Of a stretch of DNA of 13,178 nt, positions 6,957-13,178 are shown in pieces (within the stretch, counting starts at the first letter, position 1; each line of letters opens with the position of its first letter). Source of the DNA: CBFHWY01 sp965659675 (GTDB lineage: Bacteria; Bacteroidota; Bacteroidia; Flavobacteriales_G; Salibacteraceae); the NCBI GenBank assembly GCA_965659675.1, contig CBFHWY010000071.1, forward strand, positions 1-13,178, read 5' to 3'. Both the position numbers and the translations under genes were made by a program. The notes below the pieces were generated by a model. The model did not search any database. It was not told the DNA's origin and worked only from the letters and a program-made list of their open reading frames with translations.

Positions 6957-8012
6957 ATGGAGATCATCCGCTTTTTACTACTTCCGTTTTCCTTCTTATA
7001 TGGAGTCATACTTGCTATTCGCAACTTTTTGTTCGATGTTGGCATACTTCCATCAAGGCATTTTAAGGTTCCCATCATTTCTGTTGGTAATCTGAGCATG
7101 GGCGGAACGGGTAAAACACCGATGGTGGAGTATATCATAGAGCTTTTAGGCAGACGAGGAAACATCGCCACGCTTAGTAGGGGTTATGGAAGAAGAAGCA
7201 GCGGGTTTAAGCTTGCCGAAGGGGATATGAGCGTGCGTGATATTGGTGATGAGCCTTATCAGTTCTATAAGAAATACAAGGCAGTGAAGGTTGCCGTAGA
7301 CTCAAATCGAAGAAGGGGAATTAAACGCATTTTAAAACGCTTTACTGAAACGAGAGTCGTTATACTCGATGATGCCTATCAGCACCGGTATGTGAGCGCC
7401 AGCCTTTCTATTCTCCTTACCAGTTACGACAAACTTTACGTAGATGACTACGTGCTGCCATCTGGAACGCTGAGAGAGTTTAAGGGCGGAAGCAAAAGAG
7501 CAGATGTGATTGTGGTGACGAGAACACCACCTGTAATGAGCCCGATCGATAGGAGAATGATCAGCCAGAGACTGAGTCCACAACCCTATCAATTGGTTTT
7601 CTTTTCCTACATGGAATATCAGCCGCTTAAAAAGCTCTATTCAAATCAAAAGGCGAAGATCCAACTTGATGCTAAATTGAGTGTTTTGTTATTTACAGGC
7701 ATTGCACGACCTGCAAATCTGTACTACTATGTCAAAGACAAAGTGAAGAAAGTAGAGCACCTAAAATTTAAGGACCATCATAACTACAGTGTGATGGACA
7801 TCAACAAAGTGATCAAGCGTTTTGAGGAACTTCCTGCCGGACCGAAGATCATTTTAACGACGGAGAAAGATGCCGTTCGCTTATCTCAAGGCGCATTTAA
7901 AGAGATGCTTGAGTCTTTACCCGTATATTACATACCCATAAAACTCAAGTTTCACGAAAGAGACGTTCAGGATTTTAAGGAGAAGATTTATGACGCAATT
8001 GGATCAAATTAA
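6957..8012 (+). CDS. lpxK: Tetraacyldisaccharide 4'-kinase (lipid A synthesis)
   Basis: 351 residues. LpxK phosphorylates the 4' position of the tetraacylated disaccharide-1-phosphate to make lipid IVA, at the inner face of the cytoplasmic membrane. An N-terminal hydrophobic helix (about 5-22, FLLLPFSFLYGVILAI) fits the known membrane-anchoring segment. The P-loop SVGNLSMGGTGKTP (42-55), TLSRGYGRR (72-80), DEPYQF (98-103) and DDAYQHRYV (138-146) are all family landmarks, as is TEKDAVRL near the C-terminus. Length is typical. The last 23 bases overlap the following nucleoside phosphorylase gene. First gene of an operon whose other members are not lipid A enzymes. It implies a Gram-negative outer membrane with lipid A. 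Confidence 0.95.
   Translation: MEIIRFLLLPFSFLYGVILAIRNFLFDVGILPSRHFKVPIISVGNLSMGGTGKTPMVEYIIELLGRRGNIATLSRGYGRRSSGFKLAEGDMSVRDIGDEPYQFYKKYKAVKVAVDSNRRRGIKRILKRFTETRVVILDDAYQHRYVSASLSILLTSYDKLYVDDYVLPSGTLREFKGGSKRADVIVVTRTPPVMSPIDRRMISQRLSPQPYQLVFFSYMEYQPLKKLYSNQKAKIQLDAKLSVLLFTGIARPANLYYYVKDKVKKVEHLKFKDHHNYSVMDINKVIKRFEELPAGPKIILTTEKDAVRLSQGAFKEMLESLPVYYIPIKLKFHERDVQDFKEKIYDAIGSN
7977..7983 (+). promoter_or_regulatory. Shine-Dalgarno-like AAGGAGA before the phosphorylase start
   Basis: AAGGAGA ends 6 bases before the ATG at 7990, inside the lpxK coding sequence. It is the best Shine-Dalgarno match seen before any gene here and supports that ATG as the start within the 23-base overlap. It also encodes Lys-Glu in LpxK, so it may be coincidence in a phylum that rarely uses such sites. 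Confidence 0.35.
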
Positions 8013-8811
8013 GGAGACACTAAAATACATTCAGGATAGTTGGGATGTTCAAACAGTTGATTATGGGATCATCCTCGGAACTGGCCTTGGAGGTTTGGTT
8101 CAGGAGATCAACATAGAGAAGGAACTGTCGTATGATGATATTCCTCATTTCCCGATCAGCACCGTTGAAGGTCATCACGGACGCCTGATCTACGGAGAGC
8201 TGGCTGGTAAAAAGGTTGTTGCCATGCAGGGACGCTTTCACTATTATGAAGGCTACACCATGCAGCAAGTGGTATTCCCCGTAAGGGTCATGAAGCTTCT
8301 GGGCATAAAAGGACTACTGATATCCAATGCTTCTGGAGGGGTCAATCCTGAGTTTGAAATTGGCGATATCATGGTGGTTCGAGATCATATCAATCTTTTC
8401 CCTGATAATCCATTGCGAGGGGCGAACATCGATGAATTGGGCCCTCGTTTCCCCGATATGAGCGATGCCTATGACAAGCGCATGAGCGATATTGCCATGG
8501 AGCTTGCGAGATCAAATGATCTCTTGCTCAGAGAAGGCGTTTATGTTGGACTCAGTGGTCCAACCCTGGAAACACCAAGTGAATATTTCTACATCAAAAA
8601 GATCGGAGGGGATACCGTTGGAATGTCTACTGTTCCCGAAGTGATCGCAGCGCGTCACATGTCTCTCCCTTGCTTTGCATTGTCGGTGATCACCGACCTT
8701 GGGGTTGAGGGTAAGATCGTAAAAGTGACCCACGAAGACGTTCAACAGGTTGCCGAAGAAGTGGAGCCGAAGCTGAGTATCATTTTTAAAGGAGTACTTG
8801 CCAAACTTTAA
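7990..8811 (+). CDS. punA: Trimeric-type purine nucleoside phosphorylase (PNP-I/MTAP family)
   Basis: 273 residues, the usual length for the trimeric class that splits purine nucleosides with phosphate into base and ribose-1-phosphate for salvage. Landmarks: GTGLGGLV (30-37) and GHHGRL (61-66) for phosphate, GRFHYYEGY (81-89), NASGGVNPEFEIGDIMVVRDHIN (113-135 region), GPTLETPSEY (190-199) with catalytic-type Glu194, VGMSTVPEVIAARH (210-223), and His248, the equivalent of the human His257 that binds the ribose 5'-OH. Position 236 is Asp in VITDLG, where human PNP has Asn243; 5'-methylthioadenosine phosphorylase has Asp there, so base preference may differ from pure inosine/guanosine. Overlaps lpxK by 23 bases and the next gene by 1 (TAATG). 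Confidence 0.93.
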   Translation: MTQLDQIKETLKYIQDSWDVQTVDYGIILGTGLGGLVQEINIEKELSYDDIPHFPISTVEGHHGRLIYGELAGKKVVAMQGRFHYYEGYTMQQVVFPVRVMKLLGIKGLLISNASGGVNPEFEIGDIMVVRDHINLFPDNPLRGANIDELGPRFPDMSDAYDKRMSDIAMELARSNDLLLREGVYVGLSGPTLETPSEYFYIKKIGGDTVGMSTVPEVIAARHMSLPCFALSVITDLGVEGKIVKVTHEDVQQVAEEVEPKLSIIFKGVLAKL

Positions 8812-10202
8812 TGTCAAGGCTAGTCAAAATACTTGCTTTCCTCATGTTTGGGCTCTCAGTTCAGGCACAACCTGATTCTTTAGAGCTGATCTTCCATTGG
8901 GATGATCCCAACATTGAACCCTCTGACCTTGGTCAGAATCGATACAATGAGGTATTTGGATTTGTAGTGAATGAGGAAGAATACGCTGTGTTAGGCTCAA
9001 CCAGGGGAGCCCATATTTTCAGCCTTGAAGAGGAGAATGAAAAGGAGATCGATTTTGTGCAGGGAAGTTCAACGGGTACTGAAGTGATCCACCGCGACTT
9101 TGACGTTTACCAAAACTACCTCTACATGGTATCCGATCAGGGTGCAACAAGTACTTTGCAGATCATCGACCTAAGTGCTTTGCCAGAAAGTGTTGCATTG
9201 GTATATGATACCAATGAGTACATCATTCGCTCTCACAACATTTTCATCGACCAGGAAAGAGCACGCATGTACTCTTGTGGCGGAGCTTTATCTGGACTAA
9301 TTCCCGGTTTAGCAAAGGCAAATGACCTCAGTGTTTACAGCCTTGAAGATCCAGAGAATCCAAAGCTTCTACTCGATTGCCGCGAACAGCTTGGATTCTG
9401 GAGGAACATTGGATATATCCATGATATCTATGTTCGAAATGATACGGCCTACTGCAATGCCGGTCCGCGTGGAATGTTTGTGGTGGATTTCAGTTCACTG
9501 ACCGATGTAAAGCTTCTCGGAAGCTTGAGGAACTATGATCAAAAAGGCTACAATCATCAGGGTTATTTACATCCTACGAAGCCTTTTTATGCCATGACCG
9601 ACGAAACCCACGGAATGGATATCAAGATGGTTGATGTGAGCGATTTTAAGGAGATGGAAGTAGTGGACTTCTTTAACTCAGGAATCTCAGAAGAGTTTTC
9701 TGTTCCGCATAATGTGATCTTTAAAGGAGACTATCTCTACGTGAGTTATTACTATGATGGAGTTTATGTCTATGATGTGAGTGATCCATATAATGCTCGG
9801 GCAGTCTTCGCTTATGACACCAACGAAGAAGAACCCACCAATGACTTTAATGGTTGTTGGGGAGTTTATCCCTTTTTACCCTCTGGGAAGATCTTGGCCT
9901 CCGACATGATCAACGGACTTTTTGTATTCTGGGATCCTTTTAAAGAACGGCCGAAGGAGGTAGTGATCAAAGATTTGAATCTGAGATCCAACCTGGTGAG
10001 GGATGAGCTTTACATTGAGAATGATTGGGGGGAAAGATTAAAGGCGACGATTACAGGAATTCACGGGAACTCTGTGTTCGAGACCGCGATCGAAGAAGGC
10101 GAAAATGTCATTTCTTTGTCGGATACTTTTCGTTCAGGCTGGTATAATCTGCGCTTGAGTGGAGAAAATGAACTAAGGAATTTCAGATTCTATAAATATT
10201 GA
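8811..10202 (+). CDS. Choice-of-anchor B family protein (LVIVD repeats), likely secreted
   Basis: 463 residues. Residues 1-20 (MSRLVKILAFLMFGLSVQAQ) are a signal peptide with a typical AQ end. The body has LVIVD-type beta-propeller repeats (LQIIDLSALPES, MFVVDFSSLTDV, VYVYDVSDPYNA) and the characteristic motifs SHNIFID, YNHQGYLHPTKPFYAMTDE and WGVYPFLPSGKILASDM of the choice-of-anchor B family, whose members differ mainly in how they are held at the cell surface. The last 75 or so residues (from about 388) look like a type A sorting domain of the type IX secretion system: DELYIEN, ISLSDTFRSGWYNLRL and the end FRFYKY, though the usual YPNP start is lost. Surface export by that system is therefore inferred. 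Function of the family is unknown. The ATG overlaps the upstream stop by 1 base. Confidence 0.88.
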   Translation: MSRLVKILAFLMFGLSVQAQPDSLELIFHWDDPNIEPSDLGQNRYNEVFGFVVNEEEYAVLGSTRGAHIFSLEEENEKEIDFVQGSSTGTEVIHRDFDVYQNYLYMVSDQGATSTLQIIDLSALPESVALVYDTNEYIIRSHNIFIDQERARMYSCGGALSGLIPGLAKANDLSVYSLEDPENPKLLLDCREQLGFWRNIGYIHDIYVRNDTAYCNAGPRGMFVVDFSSLTDVKLLGSLRNYDQKGYNHQGYLHPTKPFYAMTDETHGMDIKMVDVSDFKEMEVVDFFNSGISEEFSVPHNVIFKGDYLYVSYYYDGVYVYDVSDPYNARAVFAYDTNEEEPTNDFNGCWGVYPFLPSGKILASDMINGLFVFWDPFKERPKEVVIKDLNLRSNLVRDELYIENDWGERLKATITGIHGNSVFETAIEEGENVISLSDTFRSGWYNLRLSGENELRNFRFYKY

Positions 10203-11662
10203 TGAAGGATTATTCTGAGAAATACGAAGCCGTGATCGGACTTGAGGTTCACGCTCAGTTGAATACAAAGTCGAAGGCTTACTCGGGTGATGTGAACGAA
10301 TATGGTTCTGAGCCCAACTCCAATGTGAGTGAGATCTCGCTGGGCTTTCCCGGTACCTTGCCCCGGGTGAATAAAACGGTCCTGCAACACGCCATCAAAC
10401 TTGGACTATCCTTGAATTGCGAGATCACCCGGAACAATCAATATGATCGCAAGAATTACTTCTATGCCGACCTTCCCAAAGGTTATCAGATCACACAGGA
10501 TAGAACGCCCATTTGTCGAGGAGGCTTTATTGATGTAGATACAAGCGACGGTAAGAAAAGGATCAACCTGGAGCGCATTCACATGGAAGAGGATTCAGGA
10601 AAGAGTATCCATGATATGGATCCCTTCAATACGCTGATCGACCTGAATCGCGCAGGAGTGCCACTGTTGGAGATCGTTACCAAACCAGACTTTAGAAGCA
10701 GTGAAGAGGCTTATGAATACCTCACAGAGATCAGAAAGCTGGTCAGATACCTGGAGATCTGTGATGGAAATATGGAAGAAGGCAGTTTGCGTTGTGATGC
10801 CAATATTTCCATTCGTCCCAGAGGAAGTGAAGAATATGGGAATAGAGTAGAAGTCAAGAACATGAACTCTATTCGCAATGTGCAAAGAGCAATTGAATTT
10901 GAGATTCAAAGACATATTGAACTTACGGAAAAAGGGGAGGAGATCGCAAGAGAAACACGCTCTTATGATGCGGTGAACAACAGCACCTTTAGCATGAGAA
11001 CCAAGGAGATGGATAACGACTATCGTTATTTCCCAGAACCCGATTTGCTTCCCGTACTTGTCACTTCCGACGATATTGAGCATATGCGAGCAGATATGCC
11101 TCCCTTGCCTTCTGAGCTCTTGAAGAAGTATACTGAAGAGTTTGGATTGAGTGAATATGATGCAAAGGTGATCGTAGATAACAAACACATTGCGCTCTTT
11201 TACGAGGAGATCATCGCTCATACGGGCAATTACAAGGCGGCGGCAAACTGGTTAAGTGGTGACATCAAATCTCATCTGAATAAGAATGGTCTGGATATCA
11301 CTGAATTTCACGTAAAACCCAGGTCTATCGCGGAGATGATCAGTTTGATCGATGACAACAAACTCTCATACTCAGTTGCAGCTCAAAAACTCTTTCCACT
11401 CTTGATCAAAGATCCTGATCAGTCAGCTGAGCACCTTGCTGCTCACTTTAATCTGATCCAGGATGCTGATGATGACAGTATTCTGGAATTCATTGATGAA
11501 GCATTGGCGAAGTTTCCAGATAAAGTGGAAGAGTACCGTTCGGGAAAGAAAGGTTTGATCGGGCTGTTCATGGGTGAGGTCATGAAAATGTCTAGAGGCA
11601 AGGCCGATCCCAAAAAAGCAAATGAAATACTCAGAAAAAAACTTGAAGATGAAAAGGCTTAA
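10202..11662 (+). CDS. gatB: Asp-tRNA(Asn)/Glu-tRNA(Gln) amidotransferase subunit B
   Basis: 486 residues. GatB is the tRNA-binding and kinase subunit of GatCAB, which converts misacylated Glu-tRNA(Gln) or Asp-tRNA(Asn) to the correct aminoacyl-tRNA. Landmarks: EAVIGLEVHAQLNTKSK at the N-terminus, SLGFPGTLPRVN, YFYADLPKGYQITQ, LERIHMEEDSGK, DLNRAGVPLLEIVTKPD and RYFPEPDLLP, then the helical and YqeY-like tail ending in MKMSRGKADPKKANEILRKKL. Length is normal. The start is ATG at 10202, overlapping the upstream TGA as TGATG; a TTG at 10199 would add one residue but is less likely. gatA and gatC are not in the window, so the complex is encoded at scattered sites, as is common. The 3' end overlaps the next gene by 14 bases. 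Confidence 0.96.
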   Translation: MKDYSEKYEAVIGLEVHAQLNTKSKAYSGDVNEYGSEPNSNVSEISLGFPGTLPRVNKTVLQHAIKLGLSLNCEITRNNQYDRKNYFYADLPKGYQITQDRTPICRGGFIDVDTSDGKKRINLERIHMEEDSGKSIHDMDPFNTLIDLNRAGVPLLEIVTKPDFRSSEEAYEYLTEIRKLVRYLEICDGNMEEGSLRCDANISIRPRGSEEYGNRVEVKNMNSIRNVQRAIEFEIQRHIELTEKGEEIARETRSYDAVNNSTFSMRTKEMDNDYRYFPEPDLLPVLVTSDDIEHMRADMPPLPSELLKKYTEEFGLSEYDAKVIVDNKHIALFYEEIIAHTGNYKAAANWLSGDIKSHLNKNGLDITEFHVKPRSIAEMISLIDDNKLSYSVAAQKLFPLLIKDPDQSAEHLAAHFNLIQDADDDSILEFIDEALAKFPDKVEEYRSGKKGLIGLFMGEVMKMSRGKADPKKANEILRKKLEDEKA

Positions 11663-12773
11663 TTATCTCCTTATTCTATTTGGAATGATCACTTTGTTCG
11701 CCTGTGAGAATGCGAAGCAACCTGTGAGTTCGTCTGGCAATTTGATCACCGGTAGAATAGACTCATACAATGGTGAAAGAATCATACTGCAGCGGGTCAA
11801 TCCAAATTCGATCAATTCTATTGATACGCTGGAAGTGTCTAAGAATGGAGAATATAGTCTAGCTCCAAATGTGGATTATGCAGCCTATTATCGCTTTTCA
11901 ACCGGGCCTTCCAATTTTTGCGTTTTCGTATTGGAGCCAGGTGATACGCTTGAGATCAATGCTGATGTTACTGCATTGGAGCAGAGCTATCAGGTATCCA
12001 ATTCTGCGGAGTCTCAGAATATTCAAATGCTGAATCAGCTCTTAGCGAGATATGCTGTGAAGAACGATAGTTTACAACAGCTAGCCACTGCAGCACAAAG
12101 AGCCATGAACTTTCAAAAGTTAGATCAGGTTTACCGTGCTCAGCAGCAGTTAAATGCCAATATAGGTGGACAAATACAGAGAATGGTACTCGAAGACCCA
12201 TCTTCATTTACTGCGATGTCTGCCGTGCAGAATTTTGATCCAAATCGTGATTATCAGCTTTATAGCCAGGTTGAAGATGCCTGGAAACAGTCCCGACCAG
12301 AGTCGCCCTACCTTGAAGACATTAGTGGCAAATTAGAGAAATTCAGAAAACTTCAGGTTGGCGCAACACCTCCAGATATTAGGCTTCCAAACCCAGAAGG
12401 AGAAATGCTTTCACTTTATGACATGAGGGGAAAAGTGATCCTTGTTGACTTTTGGGCATCCTGGTGTAAACCATGTAGGGCTGAGAATCCGAATGTGGTT
12501 AGGGCGTACAACAAATTCAAGGATAAGGGATTTGATATTTTAGGCGTGAGTCTGGATCAGGAGAAAGGCAAATGGCTCGCAGCGATCGACAAAGATGGAC
12601 TGACCTGGAGTCATATGAGTGACCTGAAAGGATGGCAATCTGATGCAGCTGGGCTGTATAATGTTCAGTCTATTCCCGCATCATTCTTGCTGGATGCAGA
12701 AGGAAAGATCATCGCTAAAGACCTTCGAGGTGCTGCTTTAGATCAAAAACTAGAGGAGCTTTTGGGTTCTTAA
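11649..12773 (+). CDS. TlpA-like thioredoxin lipoprotein with DUF4369-type N-domain
   Basis: 374 residues from the ATG at 11649. A longer frame begins at 11622, but only the later ATG puts the signal first: MKRLNYLLILFGMITLFAC, lipobox LFAC with Cys19. Residues about 30-115 (LITGRIDSYNGERIILQRV, EPGDTLEINADV) resemble the DUF4369 domain that precedes thioredoxin domains in Bacteroidota. A helical linker (120-235) follows, then a thioredoxin/AhpC-TSA domain from about 238 (GATPPDIRLPN) with DFWASWCKPCR, redox Cys273 and Cys276, and cis-Pro343 in SIPASFLLD. It should act as a membrane-anchored periplasmic thiol-disulfide reductant; partners are not evident, and cytochrome c maturation genes are absent nearby. 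The start lies 14 bases inside gatB. No clear terminator follows. Confidence 0.92.
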   Translation: MKRLNYLLILFGMITLFACENAKQPVSSSGNLITGRIDSYNGERIILQRVNPNSINSIDTLEVSKNGEYSLAPNVDYAAYYRFSTGPSNFCVFVLEPGDTLEINADVTALEQSYQVSNSAESQNIQMLNQLLARYAVKNDSLQQLATAAQRAMNFQKLDQVYRAQQQLNANIGGQIQRMVLEDPSSFTAMSAVQNFDPNRDYQLYSQVEDAWKQSRPESPYLEDISGKLEKFRKLQVGATPPDIRLPNPEGEMLSLYDMRGKVILVDFWASWCKPCRAENPNVVRAYNKFKDKGFDILGVSLDQEKGKWLAAIDKDGLTWSHMSDLKGWQSDAAGLYNVQSIPASFLLDAEGKIIAKDLRGAALDQKLEELLGS

Positions 12774-12808
12774 GATCAAAACTTAATCCTAATTTAATTC
12801 TTACACAG

Positions 12809-12838
12809 TTTTTGAGTGAACCTGGATCATTCTCTTTG
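12809..12838 (+). promoter_or_regulatory. Putative promoter of the small membrane peptide gene
   Basis: TTTTTG at 12809-12814 and TCTCTTTG at 12831-12838 resemble the -33 and -7 elements of Bacteroidota promoters. The -7 box has one mismatch to TAnnTTTG, and the 16-base spacing is near the short end of what is usual. The box ends 8 bases before the ATG at 12847, the same distance as at lpxK. A 6-bp inverted repeat GTGAAC/GTTCAC (12816-12821, 12838-12843) overlaps the element and could be an operator. Confidence 0.4.
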
Positions 12839-12846
12839 TTCACATC

Positions 12847-12951
12847 ATGAAAAAGCTTACCAGATACCTCAGTATTGCCTTCCGCAGAAACTCCTATTAT
12901 CTGCTTCTGTTTTTTGCTGCCCTGGCCATGTTCTTGAGCAAGTTTGTCTGA
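12847..12951 (+). CDS. Predicted 34-residue single-span membrane peptide
   Basis: A short frame from ATG at 12847 to TGA at 12949-12951 encodes 34 residues. The first 14 are basic (MKKLTRYLSIAFRR), followed by a hydrophobic span of about 17 (YYLLLFFAALAMFLSKF). The charge pattern predicts an inner-membrane peptide with its N-terminus in the cytoplasm. It is too short for usual ORF cut-offs. Support: a promoter-like element right before it, a strong MKK start and non-random composition. Against: its small size and no recognised family. Possible roles include a small regulatory membrane protein or a type I toxin-like peptide; both are speculation. The stop is 4 bases before a heptanucleotide repeat array. 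Confidence 0.5.
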   Translation: MKKLTRYLSIAFRRNSYYLLLFFAALAMFLSKFV

Positions 12952-12955
12952 GGAG

Positions 12956-13123
12956 CAAGACGCAAGGCGCAAGACTCAAGCCGCAAGCCGCAAGCTGCAA
13001 GCTACAAGCTACAAGCTACAAGCTACAAGTCTCTAGTAACGAGCTTCTAGTCCTGACATCTGACCTCCGACTCCTGATTCCTGACCTCCGACCCCCGACT
13101 CCCGACCTCCGACTCCCAACTCC
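12956..13123 (+). repeat. Heptanucleotide array, 24 units in one phase
   Basis: CAAG recurs at 12956 and every 7 bases to 13026 (11 units); three transition units with CTAG or CGAG follow (13033, 13040, 13047); then ten units with a YGAC-type core run from 13054 to 13123 (one TGAT, one CAAC). The phase never slips across 168 bases. Base 1 is always C or T and base 3 is A in all 24 units; bases 5-7 vary but neighbours tend to match, with four identical CAAGCTA units at 12998-13025 and two identical CAAGCCG units at 12977-12990. A frame through the array is open only because a 7-bp repeat without stops reads open; it is not a gene. Function unknown. Spacers of CRISPR type are absent. Confidence 0.93.
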
Positions 13124-13137
13124 TCTATCTACATACT

Positions 13138-13178
13138 GGTCTGGTGGTCCGAGAGTCTGAGATGTTCAATGATCTGAA
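13138..13178 (+). repeat. Start of a second degenerate array with 8-bp spacing, cut by window edge
   Basis: Three units, GGTCTGGT, GGTCCGAG and AGTCTGAG (13138-13161), fit RGTCYGRK in direct succession. Further weaker copies may follow (GATCTGAA at 13171-13178). It lies 14 bases after the heptad array. With only three good units visible it is tentative. Confidence 0.4.

Noticed and set aside
10199..10201. TTG start for gatB
   Set aside because: ATG follows directly at 10202 in a TGATG overlap and is the more usual start.
10595..11221. A 208-residue minus-strand open frame inside gatB
   Set aside because: It is antisense to well-conserved GatB motifs, has no recognisable domain, and is explained as a shadow of gatB codon bias.
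11622..11648. Upstream start for the TlpA-like lipoprotein
   Set aside because: It would put nine mainly polar residues before a perfect lipoprotein signal; the ATG at 11649 gives the normal N-terminus.
12774..12808. Terminator after the TlpA-like gene
   Set aside because: The stretch is AT-rich but has no stem with a following T run.
12956..13123. CRISPR array
   Set aside because: Units are 7 bp with no spacers, and no cas genes are present.
12816..13160. A 114-residue plus-strand open frame running through the small peptide gene and the heptad array
   Set aside because: It has no protein-like N-terminus, and its second half is only the 7-bp repeat translated (a 21-bp, 7-residue period), which stays open because the unit lacks stops. 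The other frame at 12847-12951 has far better coding features.

Overview
The window reads as a chromosomal segment of a member of the Bacteroidota, probably order Flavobacteriales or a near relative (inference). The signs are: promoter-like TAnnTTTG boxes close to start codons and little use of Shine-Dalgarno sites; an OmpP1/FadL-type outer-membrane protein; a DUF4369-thioredoxin (TlpA-like) lipoprotein; a choice-of-anchor B protein with a tail like a type IX secretion sorting domain; and a Nif3-like protein paired with a DUF164 coiled-coil protein beside lpxK and a purine nucleoside phosphorylase. No phage, transposase, CRISPR, rRNA or tRNA was seen.

Layout: (1) 1-605, minus strand: two small exported proteins of unknown function, the first cut by the left edge and missed by simple ORF calling because it has no stop in the window. 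(2) 650-4778, plus strand: a class I O-methyltransferase, a low-specificity threonine aldolase, a very low-complexity lipoprotein and an OmpP1/FadL-like porin whose start overlaps the lipoprotein stop. (3) A bidirectional terminator at about 4784-4814 separates this from (4) a minus-strand pair, 4837-6881: Nif3-like protein, then a DUF164 coiled-coil protein with a histone-H1-like tail and a decayed zinc ribbon. (5) A short divergent promoter region at 6882-6956 faces (6) a tightly packed plus-strand operon, 6957-12773: lpxK, purine nucleoside phosphorylase, choice-of-anchor B protein, gatB and a TlpA-like lipoprotein, with every junction overlapping. (7) 12774-13178 holds a promoter-like element, a predicted 34-residue membrane peptide, a 24-unit heptanucleotide array and the start of a second array with 8-bp spacing that runs off the right edge.

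Most genes are housekeeping or envelope functions: lipid A synthesis, purine salvage, Gln-tRNA/Asn-tRNA amidation, periplasmic redox, outer-membrane transport. The least explained part is the right end. From 12956 to 13123 there are 24 consecutive 7-bp units in unbroken phase. The third base is A in all 24, while the core changes from CAAG to YGAC part way along without losing register. Neighbouring units resemble each other most, as expected if the array grows by copying adjacent units. Other points worth checking are the loss of three of four zinc ligands and the lysine-rich tail of the DUF164 protein, a G-quadruplex motif and SR-like tail in the lipoprotein, and an Asp at the base-recognition position of the nucleoside phosphorylase.
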